Source: Thermoanaerobaculales bacterium (lineage in GTDB: Bacteria; Acidobacteriota; Thermoanaerobaculia; Thermoanaerobaculales; Sulfomarinibacteraceae). Taken from it: 13,677 nucleotides of DNA. A program made the position numbers and the translations under genes. The stretch spans positions 1-13,677 of the forward strand of contig JAOZPW010000062.1 in assembly GCA_029932545.1 (NCBI GenBank), read 5' to 3'. Positions 1 through 6,979 of the stretch are shown one piece after another; the first letter of the stretch is position 1, and every line of letters begins with the position of its first letter. The notes under the pieces were generated by a model. The model was not told the DNA's origin. It did no database searches and saw only the letters and a list, made by a program, of their open reading frames with translations.

Positions 1-26
1 AGGGCGTGGAGGAGGACATTTTCTCT

Positions 27-42
27 CGCAAAGACGCAAAGG
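27..42. repeat. CGCAAAGA-type dispersed repeat
   Basis: The sequence CGCAAAGACGCAAAGG is a near-tandem pair of CGCAAAG(A) units. A T-rich stretch at 53-74 ending TTTTCTTGGCG resembles the complementary half (CTTGGCG) of such elements. Related but not identical motifs occur at 6873-6906 and 8998-9027, always between genes. From memory, such repeats are common between genes in Acidobacteriota and Planctomycetota. The rest of 1-110 contains no supportable gene. Confidence 0.45.
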
Positions 43-111
43 AAACACAGGGTTTCGTGTTCTTTTTCTTGGCGCGAGGCCGGTGTGGATCCCAGGGGCG
101 GGTTCCTGCAG

Positions 112-150
112 AAAAAACACCCGGCGGAGCCGTTGTTGGCTCCGCCGGGT
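112..150 (-). terminator. Rho-independent terminator of the redox operon
   Basis: A perfect 13-bp stem (138-150 pairs with 119-131; arm ACCCGGCGGAGCC on the plus strand) encloses the loop GTTGTT (132-137). Read on the minus strand it is followed by a T-run complementary to the A-run at 112-117. It lies 23 bases downstream of the stop codon of the last gene of the operon. Stem strength, short loop and U-tract are all those of an intrinsic terminator. Confidence 0.9.
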
Positions 151-172
151 TAGGGTTAAAGATCCAAGGGAC

Positions 173-382
173 TCAGTGGTCCTCGGGTGCCTTCTTTGAA
201 TCGACGACGACGATGGTTTCGCCGAGTTGAGGAATCTGGCCGCCCGAACGAGCACCGCCATTTTTCTTCATCGGCGCGTCGAGATTGCGGACGAAAAAGA
301 CAAAGGTGATCATAAAGACCATGACCAGGATGTACTCGAGGCCTTTGGTTTCGAAGATGTTGACGTAGTGGAAATATTCCAT
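173..382 (-). CDS. Small single-helix membrane protein of the redox complex
   Basis: A 69-residue protein beginning MEYFHYVNIFETKG. It has one hydrophobic helix at about residues 17-34 and a polar C-terminal tail, so it is predicted to be a small inner-membrane protein. The start at 382 is chosen over a longer in-frame ATG at 448 because GGAGGT lies 5 bases before it and the longer form would overlap the 3' end of the nrfD gene. The gene follows nrfD by 13 bases and is the last before the terminator. Hmc-type operons of sulfate reducers also encode a very small membrane protein (HmcD) after the NrfD-like subunit. I infer an analogous accessory role from position and size only. No catalytic or cofactor-binding residues are visible. 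Confidence 0.8.
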   Translation of the reverse strand: MEYFHYVNIFETKGLEYILVMVFMITFVFFVRNLDAPMKKNGGARSGGQIPQLGETIVVVDSKKAPEDH

Positions 383-395
383 GATTGACCTCCGA

Positions 396-1607
396 TTACT
401 TCCGATTGCCTTCGGTGGTCTCGCGGAGAACCGGCATTCGATAGACAACCCATCGGAAGACCCAGATCTCAGTGAAGATCACCATCAGGGTGACGACGAT
501 CTCGCCGATCGACGGGTAGTAGCGGGTAGGCAACTGCCAGTTGAAAGCAATGACCGAAATATTGAGGCGGTTGAACATGATTCCGAGCAGCGTCAGAATG
601 GCTGCCAGGCGCACCATGCCGATTCGGCGCTGGCGGTAGCCGTGGGTATAGAGCGCGCAGGGCAGCAGGACCAAGCCGCCGACCTCTAAAATGTAGAGCC
701 ATCCCCAGCCGGTCGTAATGAAATGCCAGTGTTGGCCATGGATAAAGATGACGAACTTTATGAAAAGGTAGACATACATCGCTACCGCAGCGCCCTTGGA
801 CAGACCGAAGACGATGTCATCGAATGTATGGTGCTTCTTGGGGTCAATCTGGGTCTTGAAGACCCGGTGGCTGAGTGTGCCCTCGAAGATGATCATCGAG
901 AGGCCGGCGAAGACGCTGGAGACCAGAAACAGCACCGGCAGGAACTCGGTGTACCAGAGGGGATGCAGCTTGGGTTTGCAGAAGAGATAGAGGGCGCCAA
1001 GTCCGCTCTGGTGGAGGGTCGAGAGAACGACGCCAAAGATAACCGTGCCAAGGGTCAGTTTGTGCAGAATTTTCTTGGCGCGTTCCAGGCCCAACCACTC
1101 GGCAACGACTGGCGAAAACTCGAGTGCTTCAGCCATCATATAGAGCATGAAGTGCCAGGAGACAAGGAAGAGGATGGAGTTGTAACCAAAGGAATTTCCG
1201 ATGATCGGGTTGATGATATGCCAGGGACGTCCGAGGTCGAGAAATAGGGCGCCGGCGTAAAAGAGATAACTCAAGAAGCCGTTAAGTACGGTTGCCCGCA
1301 CCAGAGACTTGTATTTGCCCGCCCGCATGATGTAGACAGTGAACGTGATGATGTAGGCGCCGCCGGCGAAGGCCACGCCTGTCATAACGTCAAAGCCGAT
1401 CCAGATTCCCCACGGGTAGTCCTGGGTCAGATTGGTCACCGATCCCAGGCCGAAAGCGAAACGCCAGACGACGATGACCAGACCGGCCAGGATGGTCGGT
1501 ACCGAGATGATGTTGAAGGGCGTGAAAATTGGTCCTTTGGGTTTGAGCTCCGACAGGATGAACTGCCACACCGATTGACGGGGCGCGACGGAATTTGCAG
1601 TGCTCAT
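396..1607 (-). CDS. nrfD: NrfD/HybB/HmcC-family quinone-interacting membrane subunit
   Basis: A 403-residue polytopic membrane protein with about ten hydrophobic helices (roughly residues 33-53, 68-94, 106-124, 143-163, 184-204, 220-241, 266-290, 301-321, 332-350 and 369-389). Motifs such as YPWGIWIGFDVMTG, DLGRPWH and FNRLN are typical of the HybB/HmcC branch of the NrfD (PsrC) family, and the length fits that branch. Family members carry no haem and exchange electrons between the membrane quinone pool and a partner periplasmic Fe-S protein. Its ATG overlaps the stop of the ferredoxin gene by 4 nt (ATGA), implying translational coupling and stoichiometric synthesis. No molybdopterin, hydrogenase or nitrite-reductase catalytic subunit is nearby, so the five-haem cytochrome upstream is the likely periplasmic electron partner. 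The direction of electron flow cannot be read from the sequence. Confidence 0.93.
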   Translation of the reverse strand: MSTANSVAPRQSVWQFILSELKPKGPIFTPFNIISVPTILAGLVIVVWRFAFGLGSVTNLTQDYPWGIWIGFDVMTGVAFAGGAYIITFTVYIMRAGKYKSLVRATVLNGFLSYLFYAGALFLDLGRPWHIINPIIGNSFGYNSILFLVSWHFMLYMMAEALEFSPVVAEWLGLERAKKILHKLTLGTVIFGVVLSTLHQSGLGALYLFCKPKLHPLWYTEFLPVLFLVSSVFAGLSMIIFEGTLSHRVFKTQIDPKKHHTFDDIVFGLSKGAAVAMYVYLFIKFVIFIHGQHWHFITTGWGWLYILEVGGLVLLPCALYTHGYRQRRIGMVRLAAILTLLGIMFNRLNISVIAFNWQLPTRYYPSIGEIVVTLMVIFTEIWVFRWVVYRMPVLRETTEGNRK

Positions 1608-2473
1608 GAATGCCCTCCCTCGGTGTTCTCGTCACCGTCTCTGCCGGCCAGATGGTGCAGCCCGTAGAGCAGAGGCGGCCCCAAAAGGAAGACCAACGGC
1701 ACCGCGTAGAGGAACTCGCGGGTATAGTCCGGATAGGTCAAGGTGCCGAGGTCGGTCCTGAACCCTAGTTGTTCGAAGGGCACCGACGAAAGGTAAAGCC
1801 AGCTGGTGCCGCCGACTTCGTGTTCGCCGTAGATATGGCGGACGTAGGTATCGGGATGGCTGTAGATGCGTACTCGTGCGATTTGCATCAGTTCCTGTTT
1901 CTTGCCGAACATCAGTGCGTCGGCCGGACAGGCTTCGACGCATGCCGGCATGCCGCCCTCTTCCAGGCGCTCGGAGCACATGATGCACTTCTGAATCTTG
2001 GGATTGATGCTTTCATACTCGAATTTGGGGATATTGAAGGGGCAGGACAGCATGCAGTAGCGGCAACCCATGCACTTGCCGCCATCCCAGGTGACCGGTC
2101 CGGTCTCCGTTTTTTCCATGGCGTTTGTCAGGCACGCGGCCGCACAGGCAGGTTGACCGCAGTGCATGCACTGTTTCTTGGCGAAAATTTCGCCCTCATC
2201 GGTTTCGTAGCGGTTGACGACGGTCCATTGATCGGTGGCCGTCGTTCGTTCGGCGTCCAGTGCATTATCATTCTTAATGTCGGGCACCGGAAGGTCGTTG
2301 GCCTCGGCGCAGGCAACCTCACACTGGCGGCAACCTATGCAGCGAGTGGTGTCGACCAGGACGCCGAAGAATTCAGGGTTGTCTTCGGTGATTTCGGTGG
2401 CCTGGGCGGTTTTGCTGACCAGGGGCGCTGCCGTAGCTGCTCCGGCCAGGGCTAGGAATTTCCTTCTGTCCAT
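1604..2473 (-). CDS. TAT-exported four-cluster ferredoxin (HybA/HmcB-like)
   Basis: A 289-residue periplasmic Fe-S protein. It opens with the twin-arginine signal MDRRKFLALAG and an Ala-rich stretch to about residue 25. Sixteen cysteines form four [4Fe-4S] sites: C45/48/51/55, C102/105/110/114, C134/137/140/144 and C163/166/178/182. A hydrophobic helix at about 254-273 probably anchors the C-terminus in the membrane, as in HybA. Such proteins pass electrons between a periplasmic redox partner and an NrfD-type membrane subunit, which is the next gene (4-nt overlap). The start at 2473 is preferred to an in-frame ATG at 2563 because it has an AGGAGG site 5 bases upstream, starts the TAT signal directly and avoids overlap with the cytochrome gene, which ends 11 bases upstream. 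Confidence 0.95.
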   Translation of the reverse strand: MDRRKFLALAGAATAAPLVSKTAQATEITEDNPEFFGVLVDTTRCIGCRQCEVACAEANDLPVPDIKNDNALDAERTTATDQWTVVNRYETDEGEIFAKKQCMHCGQPACAAACLTNAMEKTETGPVTWDGGKCMGCRYCMLSCPFNIPKFEYESINPKIQKCIMCSERLEEGGMPACVEACPADALMFGKKQELMQIARVRIYSHPDTYVRHIYGEHEVGGTSWLYLSSVPFEQLGFRTDLGTLTYPDYTREFLYAVPLVFLLGPPLLYGLHHLAGRDGDENTEGGHS

Positions 2474-2484
2474 TTTTTCCTCCT

Positions 2485-3015
2485 TTACCGGGGGAGCCGC
2501 GGACCGGTGTGGCAGAACTCGCAGCTGGCGCTTGCGGTTGCCCCCGTGCCGATCTCGTGGCACTCCGAACAGACCCGGTGGACGACGACTTTTGCGCTCA
2601 GGGTCTGGTCTGTGATGTCATGTGACGGGTGATGGCACGTCGAACACTTCTTGGCCGGCATCGCGTGATCCTGGTCGTGGTGACACTCGGAGCAGCGGAT
2701 CCAGAAGTCTTCAAAGTACTCATCGTGAGGGCTTTGCAGCTTCTCGGCATTGACCTCGTGGTGGCAGGCGATACACTCCATCTCGAAGTCATCTACGTGC
2801 ATCTGGTGGGGAAATGTCACCTCTCCGATTTTGGAGGGGAAAACACAGTCCACCGGCGGCGTCTCCTCGGAGATGACCTCCTCTGCCTCCTGCGCCAAAG
2901 CCGTGCCCCATGGTGCGACCGTGATTATGAGCACAGTCAGACCGACAGCTACGGCGGTGATGGCAGGTCTTATCCTGCTCCGTGGGTGACCGGTTGGTCG
3001 AAAATATCTCGTCAT
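2485..3015 (-). CDS. Five-haem periplasmic c-type cytochrome (class III-like)
   Basis: A 176-residue protein with an N-terminal signal peptide (hydrophobic at about 18-34, likely cleavage after ALA at 41). The mature part holds five CXXCH haem sites: C81-H85, C108-H112, C124-H128, C149-H153 and C165-H169. Extra histidines (FPHQMH at 68-73, the second H of three CXXCHH motifs, and H146) are enough for bis-histidine ligation, the pattern of cytochrome c3/c7-type proteins. Those have four or three haems, so this is an expanded relative. It probably acts as the periplasmic electron partner of the Fe-S/NrfD pair encoded just downstream. GGAAGGAG lies upstream of the ATG, which overlaps the archaemetzincin stop by 4 nt. 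Confidence 0.93.
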   Translation of the reverse strand: MTRYFRPTGHPRSRIRPAITAVAVGLTVLIITVAPWGTALAQEAEEVISEETPPVDCVFPSKIGEVTFPHQMHVDDFEMECIACHHEVNAEKLQSPHDEYFEDFWIRCSECHHDQDHAMPAKKCSTCHHPSHDITDQTLSAKVVVHRVCSECHEIGTGATASASCEFCHTGPRLPR

Positions 3016-3593
3016 TTCTTTTCTCCTTCCCAGCTATGGATTGAAACAAGACTGTTATCCGGAACGCCTGTGTGCTTGGCGCAAGCTGAACAGAACGCGG
3101 CGTCCTTGAGATCTATTTGTTCAGGCAGGCGGGACGGGCTCATCGCGCACCACGAGGCTTTGCAGTGCACGAGGCCGAGCGTATGTCCCAATTCGTGCAG
3201 GACCTCTTTGAGAAGGCGCCGGCGAAGCAGGCCGGCGTCGGATGGGTCCCCTGAATGCTCGGGGCGAAGCCGGTATTCCGAAGCGACCCCTACAGGGCCG
3301 CCGAGTTGAGCTGTGCCGAACACGTGGGTGAAGACAGGCAGGAACAGATCGACGTCGGTCACTCCTATTATGAAGACACCTGCCTCCCTTGGTTTGGCGA
3401 GTAGAGTTTCCATCAGGGCGGACACCAGGTATTGCTGTCTGGAGGGATCGAAGGCCGGCGCCGGATCGACGTGTTCCGGAGCAATCCAGACCGGATGTGC
3501 AAGAACTCCCGCCAGGTCTTCTCGAAGCACCCGGAGCATGACAGGGAGAACAGCCCCGATTCTGACCAGTTCTACACACCACGGGTCTCGCAT
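3012..3593 (-). CDS. amzA: Archaemetzincin-type zinc metalloprotease (peptidase M54)
   Basis: A 193-residue protein carrying the archaemetzincin signature: the HExxHxxGxxH zinc site HELGHTLGLVH (H133, E134, H137, H143), followed at once by C144, then C149, Met151 (the Met-turn) and the pair C168/C171 (CSAC). The four cysteines fit the structural zinc site that separates archaemetzincins from other metzincins. No signal peptide or membrane helix is visible, so it is predicted to be cytoplasmic; physiological substrates of bacterial members are not known to me. The gene sits between the sigma-54 activator (14-base gap upstream) and the five-haem cytochrome (4-nt overlap downstream), so it is very likely co-transcribed with the redox complex. 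No strong ribosome binding site precedes the ATG at 3593; coupling to the upstream gene is likely. Confidence 0.93.
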   Translation of the reverse strand: MRDPWCVELVRIGAVLPVMLRVLREDLAGVLAHPVWIAPEHVDPAPAFDPSRQQYLVSALMETLLAKPREAGVFIIGVTDVDLFLPVFTHVFGTAQLGGPVGVASEYRLRPEHSGDPSDAGLLRRRLLKEVLHELGHTLGLVHCKASWCAMSPSRLPEQIDLKDAAFCSACAKHTGVPDNSLVSIHSWEGEKK

Positions 3594-3607
3594 GGTTCGG
3601 GTGTTCC

Positions 3608-4963
3608 CTATGGCCTTTCAATGGAGTACTTCCGCATCTTGTTGTAAAGAGTCACGCGGTCGATGCCGAGGCTCTTGGCCGCGTGGGTCACGTTGAATTC
3701 CGACATCTCCAGGACCTTGAGAATGTGTTGGTGCTCGATGGCCTGCAACGACAGATCATCGCTTGGCCCGCCGAAAGCCGCAGAGGTGGACCGGGCAATG
3801 ATTGGCAGGTATTTCGGGAGGATCTCGCCTTCGTGGCAGACGACCAGGGCGCGTTCGACCGCATTGGCCAACTCCCGAACGTTGCCGGGCCAAGGATATT
3901 TGAGCAGTAGATCACGGGCCTCGGGTGAGAACTTTTCGACCCGACGACCCATCGAATGTGCGAATTTCTTCAGGAAATGCTCAGCGATCGGAAGGATGTC
4001 TTCGGGTCGCTCACGCAGCGGAGGGAGGTTGATCTGGAAGACATTGATGCGGTAGTAGAGATCCTCGCGGAAGCTGCCTTCGCGGATGGCTTCCTCGAGG
4101 TCACGGTTGGTGGCGCATACGACGCGGAAGTCGACCGGAACCTCCTGGGTGCCTCCGACGCGGATGATCTTTTTGTCTTCCAGCGCCCGCAGCAGATCCA
4201 CCTGAACCCGAGGCGAAATCTCGCCGATTTCGTCGAGGAAAAGGGTGCCGCCATCGGCCAACTCCAGTTTCCCTTTGCGCAAGGCGGTCGCCCCGGTAAA
4301 GGAGCCCTTTTCGTGTCCGAAGAGTTCGCTCTCGAGTACGCCCTCAGGCAAGGCGCCGCAGTTGACCGCAACCATCGGGCCGAATGACCGAGGCCCTCTG
4401 GCGTGAATCTGGCGGGCCACCAGTTCCTTGCCGGTTCCAGACTCTCCACGGATCAGGACGGTCGCCTCCGTCGGTGCAACCGAATCGACCAAATCCAGCA
4501 CCCGTTGCATCGCACGGCTGGTGCCTACGATCATCTCCGGTCTCGAGCCGTTGATCCTCTCCTTGAGGGAAACGTTCTCCTCTCGCAGGTGCACCTTTTC
4601 GCAGGCCTTTTCGACCACCCTTGACATTTCCTCGGGGTCGAAGGGCTTGACCAGGTAGTCGTAGGCCCCTTCTTTCAGAGCCTCCACCGCCGTGGACACC
4701 GAGGCGTAGGCGGTGACCAGGATGATGGCAATTTCCGGTTCGGTTTCGTGAATATGCCTTTGAAGTTCGATACCGTCCATTCCCGGCATTCGGATGTCAG
4801 TGATGACGACGTCGAATTTTTGGCGGCCAAGCACCGCCAATGCCTCCTTGCCGCCGGATGCTGTCGAAACGTCATAGCCATCCTCGGTGAACCATGCTGA
4901 GAGTGATTCCCGAACATGCAACTCGTCATCGACGATCAGTAGGCGAGGACTCCGGGCTGTCAT
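3608..4963 (-). CDS. NtrC-family sigma-54-dependent response regulator
   Basis: A 451-residue transcription activator in three parts. The receiver (about 7-120) has acidic D12/D13, phospho-acceptor D56, T84 and K106. The AAA+ sigma-54-interaction domain (about 143-380) has Walker A GESGTGKE (173-180), Walker B LFLDEIGE (241-248) and the sigma-54 contact loop written GSFTGA (220-225) instead of the usual GAFTGA. A Fis-type helix-turn-helix lies at about 405-449. The architecture is that of ZraR/AtoC/HydG-type regulators that activate from enhancer sites upstream of sigma-54 promoters. Its ATG overlaps the stop of the histidine kinase by 4 nt, so the two form a cognate pair. A sigma-54-like promoter with upstream dyads lies ahead of the kinase gene, suggesting that this protein activates its own operon. 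Confidence 0.96.
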   Translation of the reverse strand: MTARSPRLLIVDDELHVRESLSAWFTEDGYDVSTASGGKEALAVLGRQKFDVVITDIRMPGMDGIELQRHIHETEPEIAIILVTAYASVSTAVEALKEGAYDYLVKPFDPEEMSRVVEKACEKVHLREENVSLKERINGSRPEMIVGTSRAMQRVLDLVDSVAPTEATVLIRGESGTGKELVARQIHARGPRSFGPMVAVNCGALPEGVLESELFGHEKGSFTGATALRKGKLELADGGTLFLDEIGEISPRVQVDLLRALEDKKIIRVGGTQEVPVDFRVVCATNRDLEEAIREGSFREDLYYRINVFQINLPPLRERPEDILPIAEHFLKKFAHSMGRRVEKFSPEARDLLLKYPWPGNVRELANAVERALVVCHEGEILPKYLPIIARSTSAAFGGPSDDLSLQAIEHQHILKVLEMSEFNVTHAAKSLGIDRVTLYNKMRKYSIERP

Positions 4964-6561
4964 GATGTGACCTCCTCATTGGTGCTTTGGGGCGGTAGGT
5001 TGGGGAAGAAGAGAGTGAACCGGCAACCCTTGTCTGGTGCGGTCTCGAGATCGACGCGTCCGCCGTGTCGCTGCATGATGCCGTAGACGACAGACAGGCC
5101 GAGGCCGACTCCTGATCCCTGTTCCTTGGTTGTGTAGAAAGGCTCAAAGGCGTGCTGGGCAACCTCAGGAGTCATGCCGGGCCCGTTGTCGGCAACCTCG
5201 ATCTCGACGCCCTCGGGGATGGGTCGAGTGTCCATGGAGATCTGGCCGCCGTTTTCCATCGCCTGGCATGCGTTGATGAGAAGGGCCATCAGTGCCTGCT
5301 GGATCTGCGACGGGTCACCAACGATTTCTGGTTGTTCTTCGGAAAGTGTGGTTTGCGCGGTGATATCGGCCAGCTCAATCTTGTGGTGGACCAGGAACAG
5401 GGCCTTGTCCACCAGAGAGTTGACATCGACCTGAGAGAAGTGGCCTGGCCTGCGCCGAGCGAACGCCAGGAGTTGGCTGACGATCTCGCCACAGCGTGTT
5501 GCCTCCGAGGCAATCGACTCCAGGTATTCAAGGTTTTCAACACACTCGTCGGTCAGGTCATCCTGTTTCTTGAGTCTGCGGACGACGATTTTGGCGTAGG
5601 TGACCACGCTGGCCAGGGGATTGTTGATCTCATGAGCCACGACGGCGGCCAGCTTGCCCAGCGAGGCCATTTTCTCAGCTTGCAGGATCTGGTCCTGGGC
5701 GTGATCCAGCTCCCGTGTCTTTTTGGCGACCCGTTGTTCCAACGTCTTTCCCCACTCCAGAAGTTCCTCTCGAGCAGTCTCCAGATCCCTGGCCATCAAG
5801 TTGAAGGTCTTGGCGAGCATTCCCAGTTCATCGTTGGAGATTTCCGGAACCCGTGCAGAAAGATCACCGGAGGCGATTCGTTTGGTCTCCTTGATCAGTT
5901 TTCGAACGGGACGGTGGACCAGCCGGTGGACCGTCCAACTGGTGACGCCGACCACAAGGAGAATTCCGATCAGGCTGGCGGCCAGGATCTCGATGGCACT
6001 TTCCTTGCGGGCAATGTCATAAGGCTTCATTGCAAGATTGACGTCGAGAACGCCGAGCAGCAGGTCCTCCCCTGGATGCACATGACAGGAGGCATTGGCA
6101 CAATCCGTTTCGTTCTTGATCGTCTGGGTGATGCCGAGGATCCGTTCCCCGGCCCGGGTCAGTACCCGGGCTCTCTCAGCGGTCGGCAGGCTTTCTGGCG
6201 GATGGTATTTCTGATGACAGCCGATGCATTGCTCGTCCCGAGGATCGAGCATGGATCCGACCTCAGAGAGCTCTGTCGAATAGGCAATACGCCCGCCCTT
6301 TTTGATGACCCGGATCCGTTCGATATTTCGTTGCTCTGCCAGTGTGTCAATGGTGTGCTGAATTTGATCGCGATCATTGAGGAGCATGGCCGACCGGGTG
6401 GCGCCAACGACCATGTCCGCCACCTGGGCGCCGTTGAAGCGTAGGATCCGGGTCGCCGAACGCTCCTGGATATAGAGGCTGAGAATCGCGGCCCCGCTGA
6501 AGATTGCGATCAGCATGGCCGTGATTAAGATCGTGAGTTTTCCGGCAACCGTATCTCTCAT
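4960..6561 (-). CDS. Membrane histidine kinase with haem-binding-type periplasmic sensor
   Basis: A 533-residue two-component kinase. Helix 1 (about 8-31) and helix 2 (about 192-212) flank a periplasmic domain of about 160 residues that contains CIGCH (112-116) and CANASCH (C154-x4-C159-H160). The first is a canonical c-type haem site and the second the CX4CH variant known from cytochromes c3. HAMP (about 212-265), a coiled coil, the HisKA box with phospho-acceptor H310 (VVAHEINNPL), N430, DNGPGM (458-463) and GSGVGLGL (482-489) of the ATPase domain follow. The ligand is not knowable from sequence, but haem attachment suggests sensing of redox state or a diatomic gas. The start at 6561 has GGGAAG about 6 bases upstream; an in-frame ATG at 6606 would add 15 polar residues and has no well-spaced site. 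Confidence 0.93.
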   Translation of the reverse strand: MRDTVAGKLTILITAMLIAIFSGAAILSLYIQERSATRILRFNGAQVADMVVGATRSAMLLNDRDQIQHTIDTLAEQRNIERIRVIKKGGRIAYSTELSEVGSMLDPRDEQCIGCHQKYHPPESLPTAERARVLTRAGERILGITQTIKNETDCANASCHVHPGEDLLLGVLDVNLAMKPYDIARKESAIEILAASLIGILLVVGVTSWTVHRLVHRPVRKLIKETKRIASGDLSARVPEISNDELGMLAKTFNLMARDLETAREELLEWGKTLEQRVAKKTRELDHAQDQILQAEKMASLGKLAAVVAHEINNPLASVVTYAKIVVRRLKKQDDLTDECVENLEYLESIASEATRCGEIVSQLLAFARRRPGHFSQVDVNSLVDKALFLVHHKIELADITAQTTLSEEQPEIVGDPSQIQQALMALLINACQAMENGGQISMDTRPIPEGVEIEVADNGPGMTPEVAQHAFEPFYTTKEQGSGVGLGLSVVYGIMQRHGGRVDLETAPDKGCRFTLFFPNLPPQSTNEEVTS

Positions 6562-6641
6562 ATTTCTTCCCTTCGACTGCACGGAACAGGGGCCGGATCC
6601 GCCCATCCCCGAGGAGGAGGCAGCCGTCGTCGGCCCTGTAG

Positions 6642-6658
6642 TGCAGAAGTTGTGCCAA
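6642..6658 (-). promoter_or_regulatory. Sigma-54 promoter of the sensor/redox operon
   Basis: On the minus strand the sequence reads TTGGCACAACTTCTGCA. It matches TTGGCAC-N5-TTGCA at all but one conserved position and has the invariant GG (6656-6655) and GC (6644-6643) separated by exactly 10 bases. Transcription would start near 6632, about 70 bases before the kinase ATG at 6561. The operon encodes a sigma-54 activator as its second gene, so the context agrees with the motif. The match was found by eye and not scored against a matrix. Confidence 0.75.
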
Positions 6659-6734
6659 TTTGAAATTTTGACTGAAAATACTGATGGAACAACGAAAACG
6701 CTGGTGTATCCATGAGAACAGTATCGGTCCTTGC

Positions 6735-6849
6735 GTTGAAAAAATCAACACCTTTGCGAGATTGATTGTTGAATTGTTCTGCTAAGTCGCATGAAGCTGG
6801 AGGATATCAACGTTGAAAAAATTATCACCTAACAGTTGAGATTCTCAAC
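6735..6849. promoter_or_regulatory. Putative enhancer: paired GTTGA-N5-TCAAC dyads
   Basis: Two 15-bp dyads, GTTGA-AAAAA-TCAAC (6735-6749) and GTTGAGATTCTCAAC (6835-6849), have centres exactly 100 bp apart. They lie about 85 and 185 bp upstream of the -24 element of the sigma-54-like promoter, the usual range for NtrC-family enhancers. A reversed pair, TCAACGTTGA, lies between them (6807-6816), and single GTTGA half-sites occur at 6768 and 6871. Eight copies of the pentamer or its complement fall in about 140 bp. I infer that they bind the operon's own response regulator. The whole gap 6562-6979 holds no supportable gene: only this region, the promoter and a dispersed repeat. Confidence 0.6.
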
Positions 6850-6872
6850 AGGCGCCTCGGGCAGAACACAGT

Positions 6873-6906
6873 TGAACCGCCAAGAGAGCAAAGGGCGCCA
6901 GGGAAA
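6873..6906. repeat. Dispersed repeat of the CGCCAAGA/GCAAAGG type
   Basis: The segment contains CCGCCAAGA, GCAAAGGGCGCCAGGG and GAAAC, resembling the element at 27-42 (CGCAAAGACGCAAAGG followed by AAAC). It lies in the gap between the two minus-strand operons and overlaps no gene. No function can be read from it. Confidence 0.4.
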
Positions 6907-6979
6907 CACCCGGTACTCCGCTGGTGTTGATGCGCTCGTTATTCAGGGGACTCACCGGCGGCTCACAGTTTCCAGTTTC

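Noticed and set aside
723..1247. Plus-strand frame of 174 codons antisense to nrfD
   Set aside because: The acidic, low-hydrophobicity translation is the expected antisense of a membrane protein; no domain or ribosome binding site.
1769..2455. Plus-strand frame of 228 codons antisense to the ferredoxin
   Set aside because: It is a shadow of the gene with TAT signal and sixteen ordered cysteines on the minus strand.
5152..6444. Long plus-strand open frame (430 codons) antisense to the histidine kinase
   Set aside because: The minus strand holds an unmistakable kinase with all catalytic boxes. The antisense frame has no recognisable domain and arises from GC-rich codon structure.
6562..6606. 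Longer start (ATG at 6606) for the histidine kinase
   Set aside because: It lacks a well-spaced ribosome binding site, and the extra residues are unlike a signal or sensor sequence; the ATG at 6561 has GGGAAG upstream.
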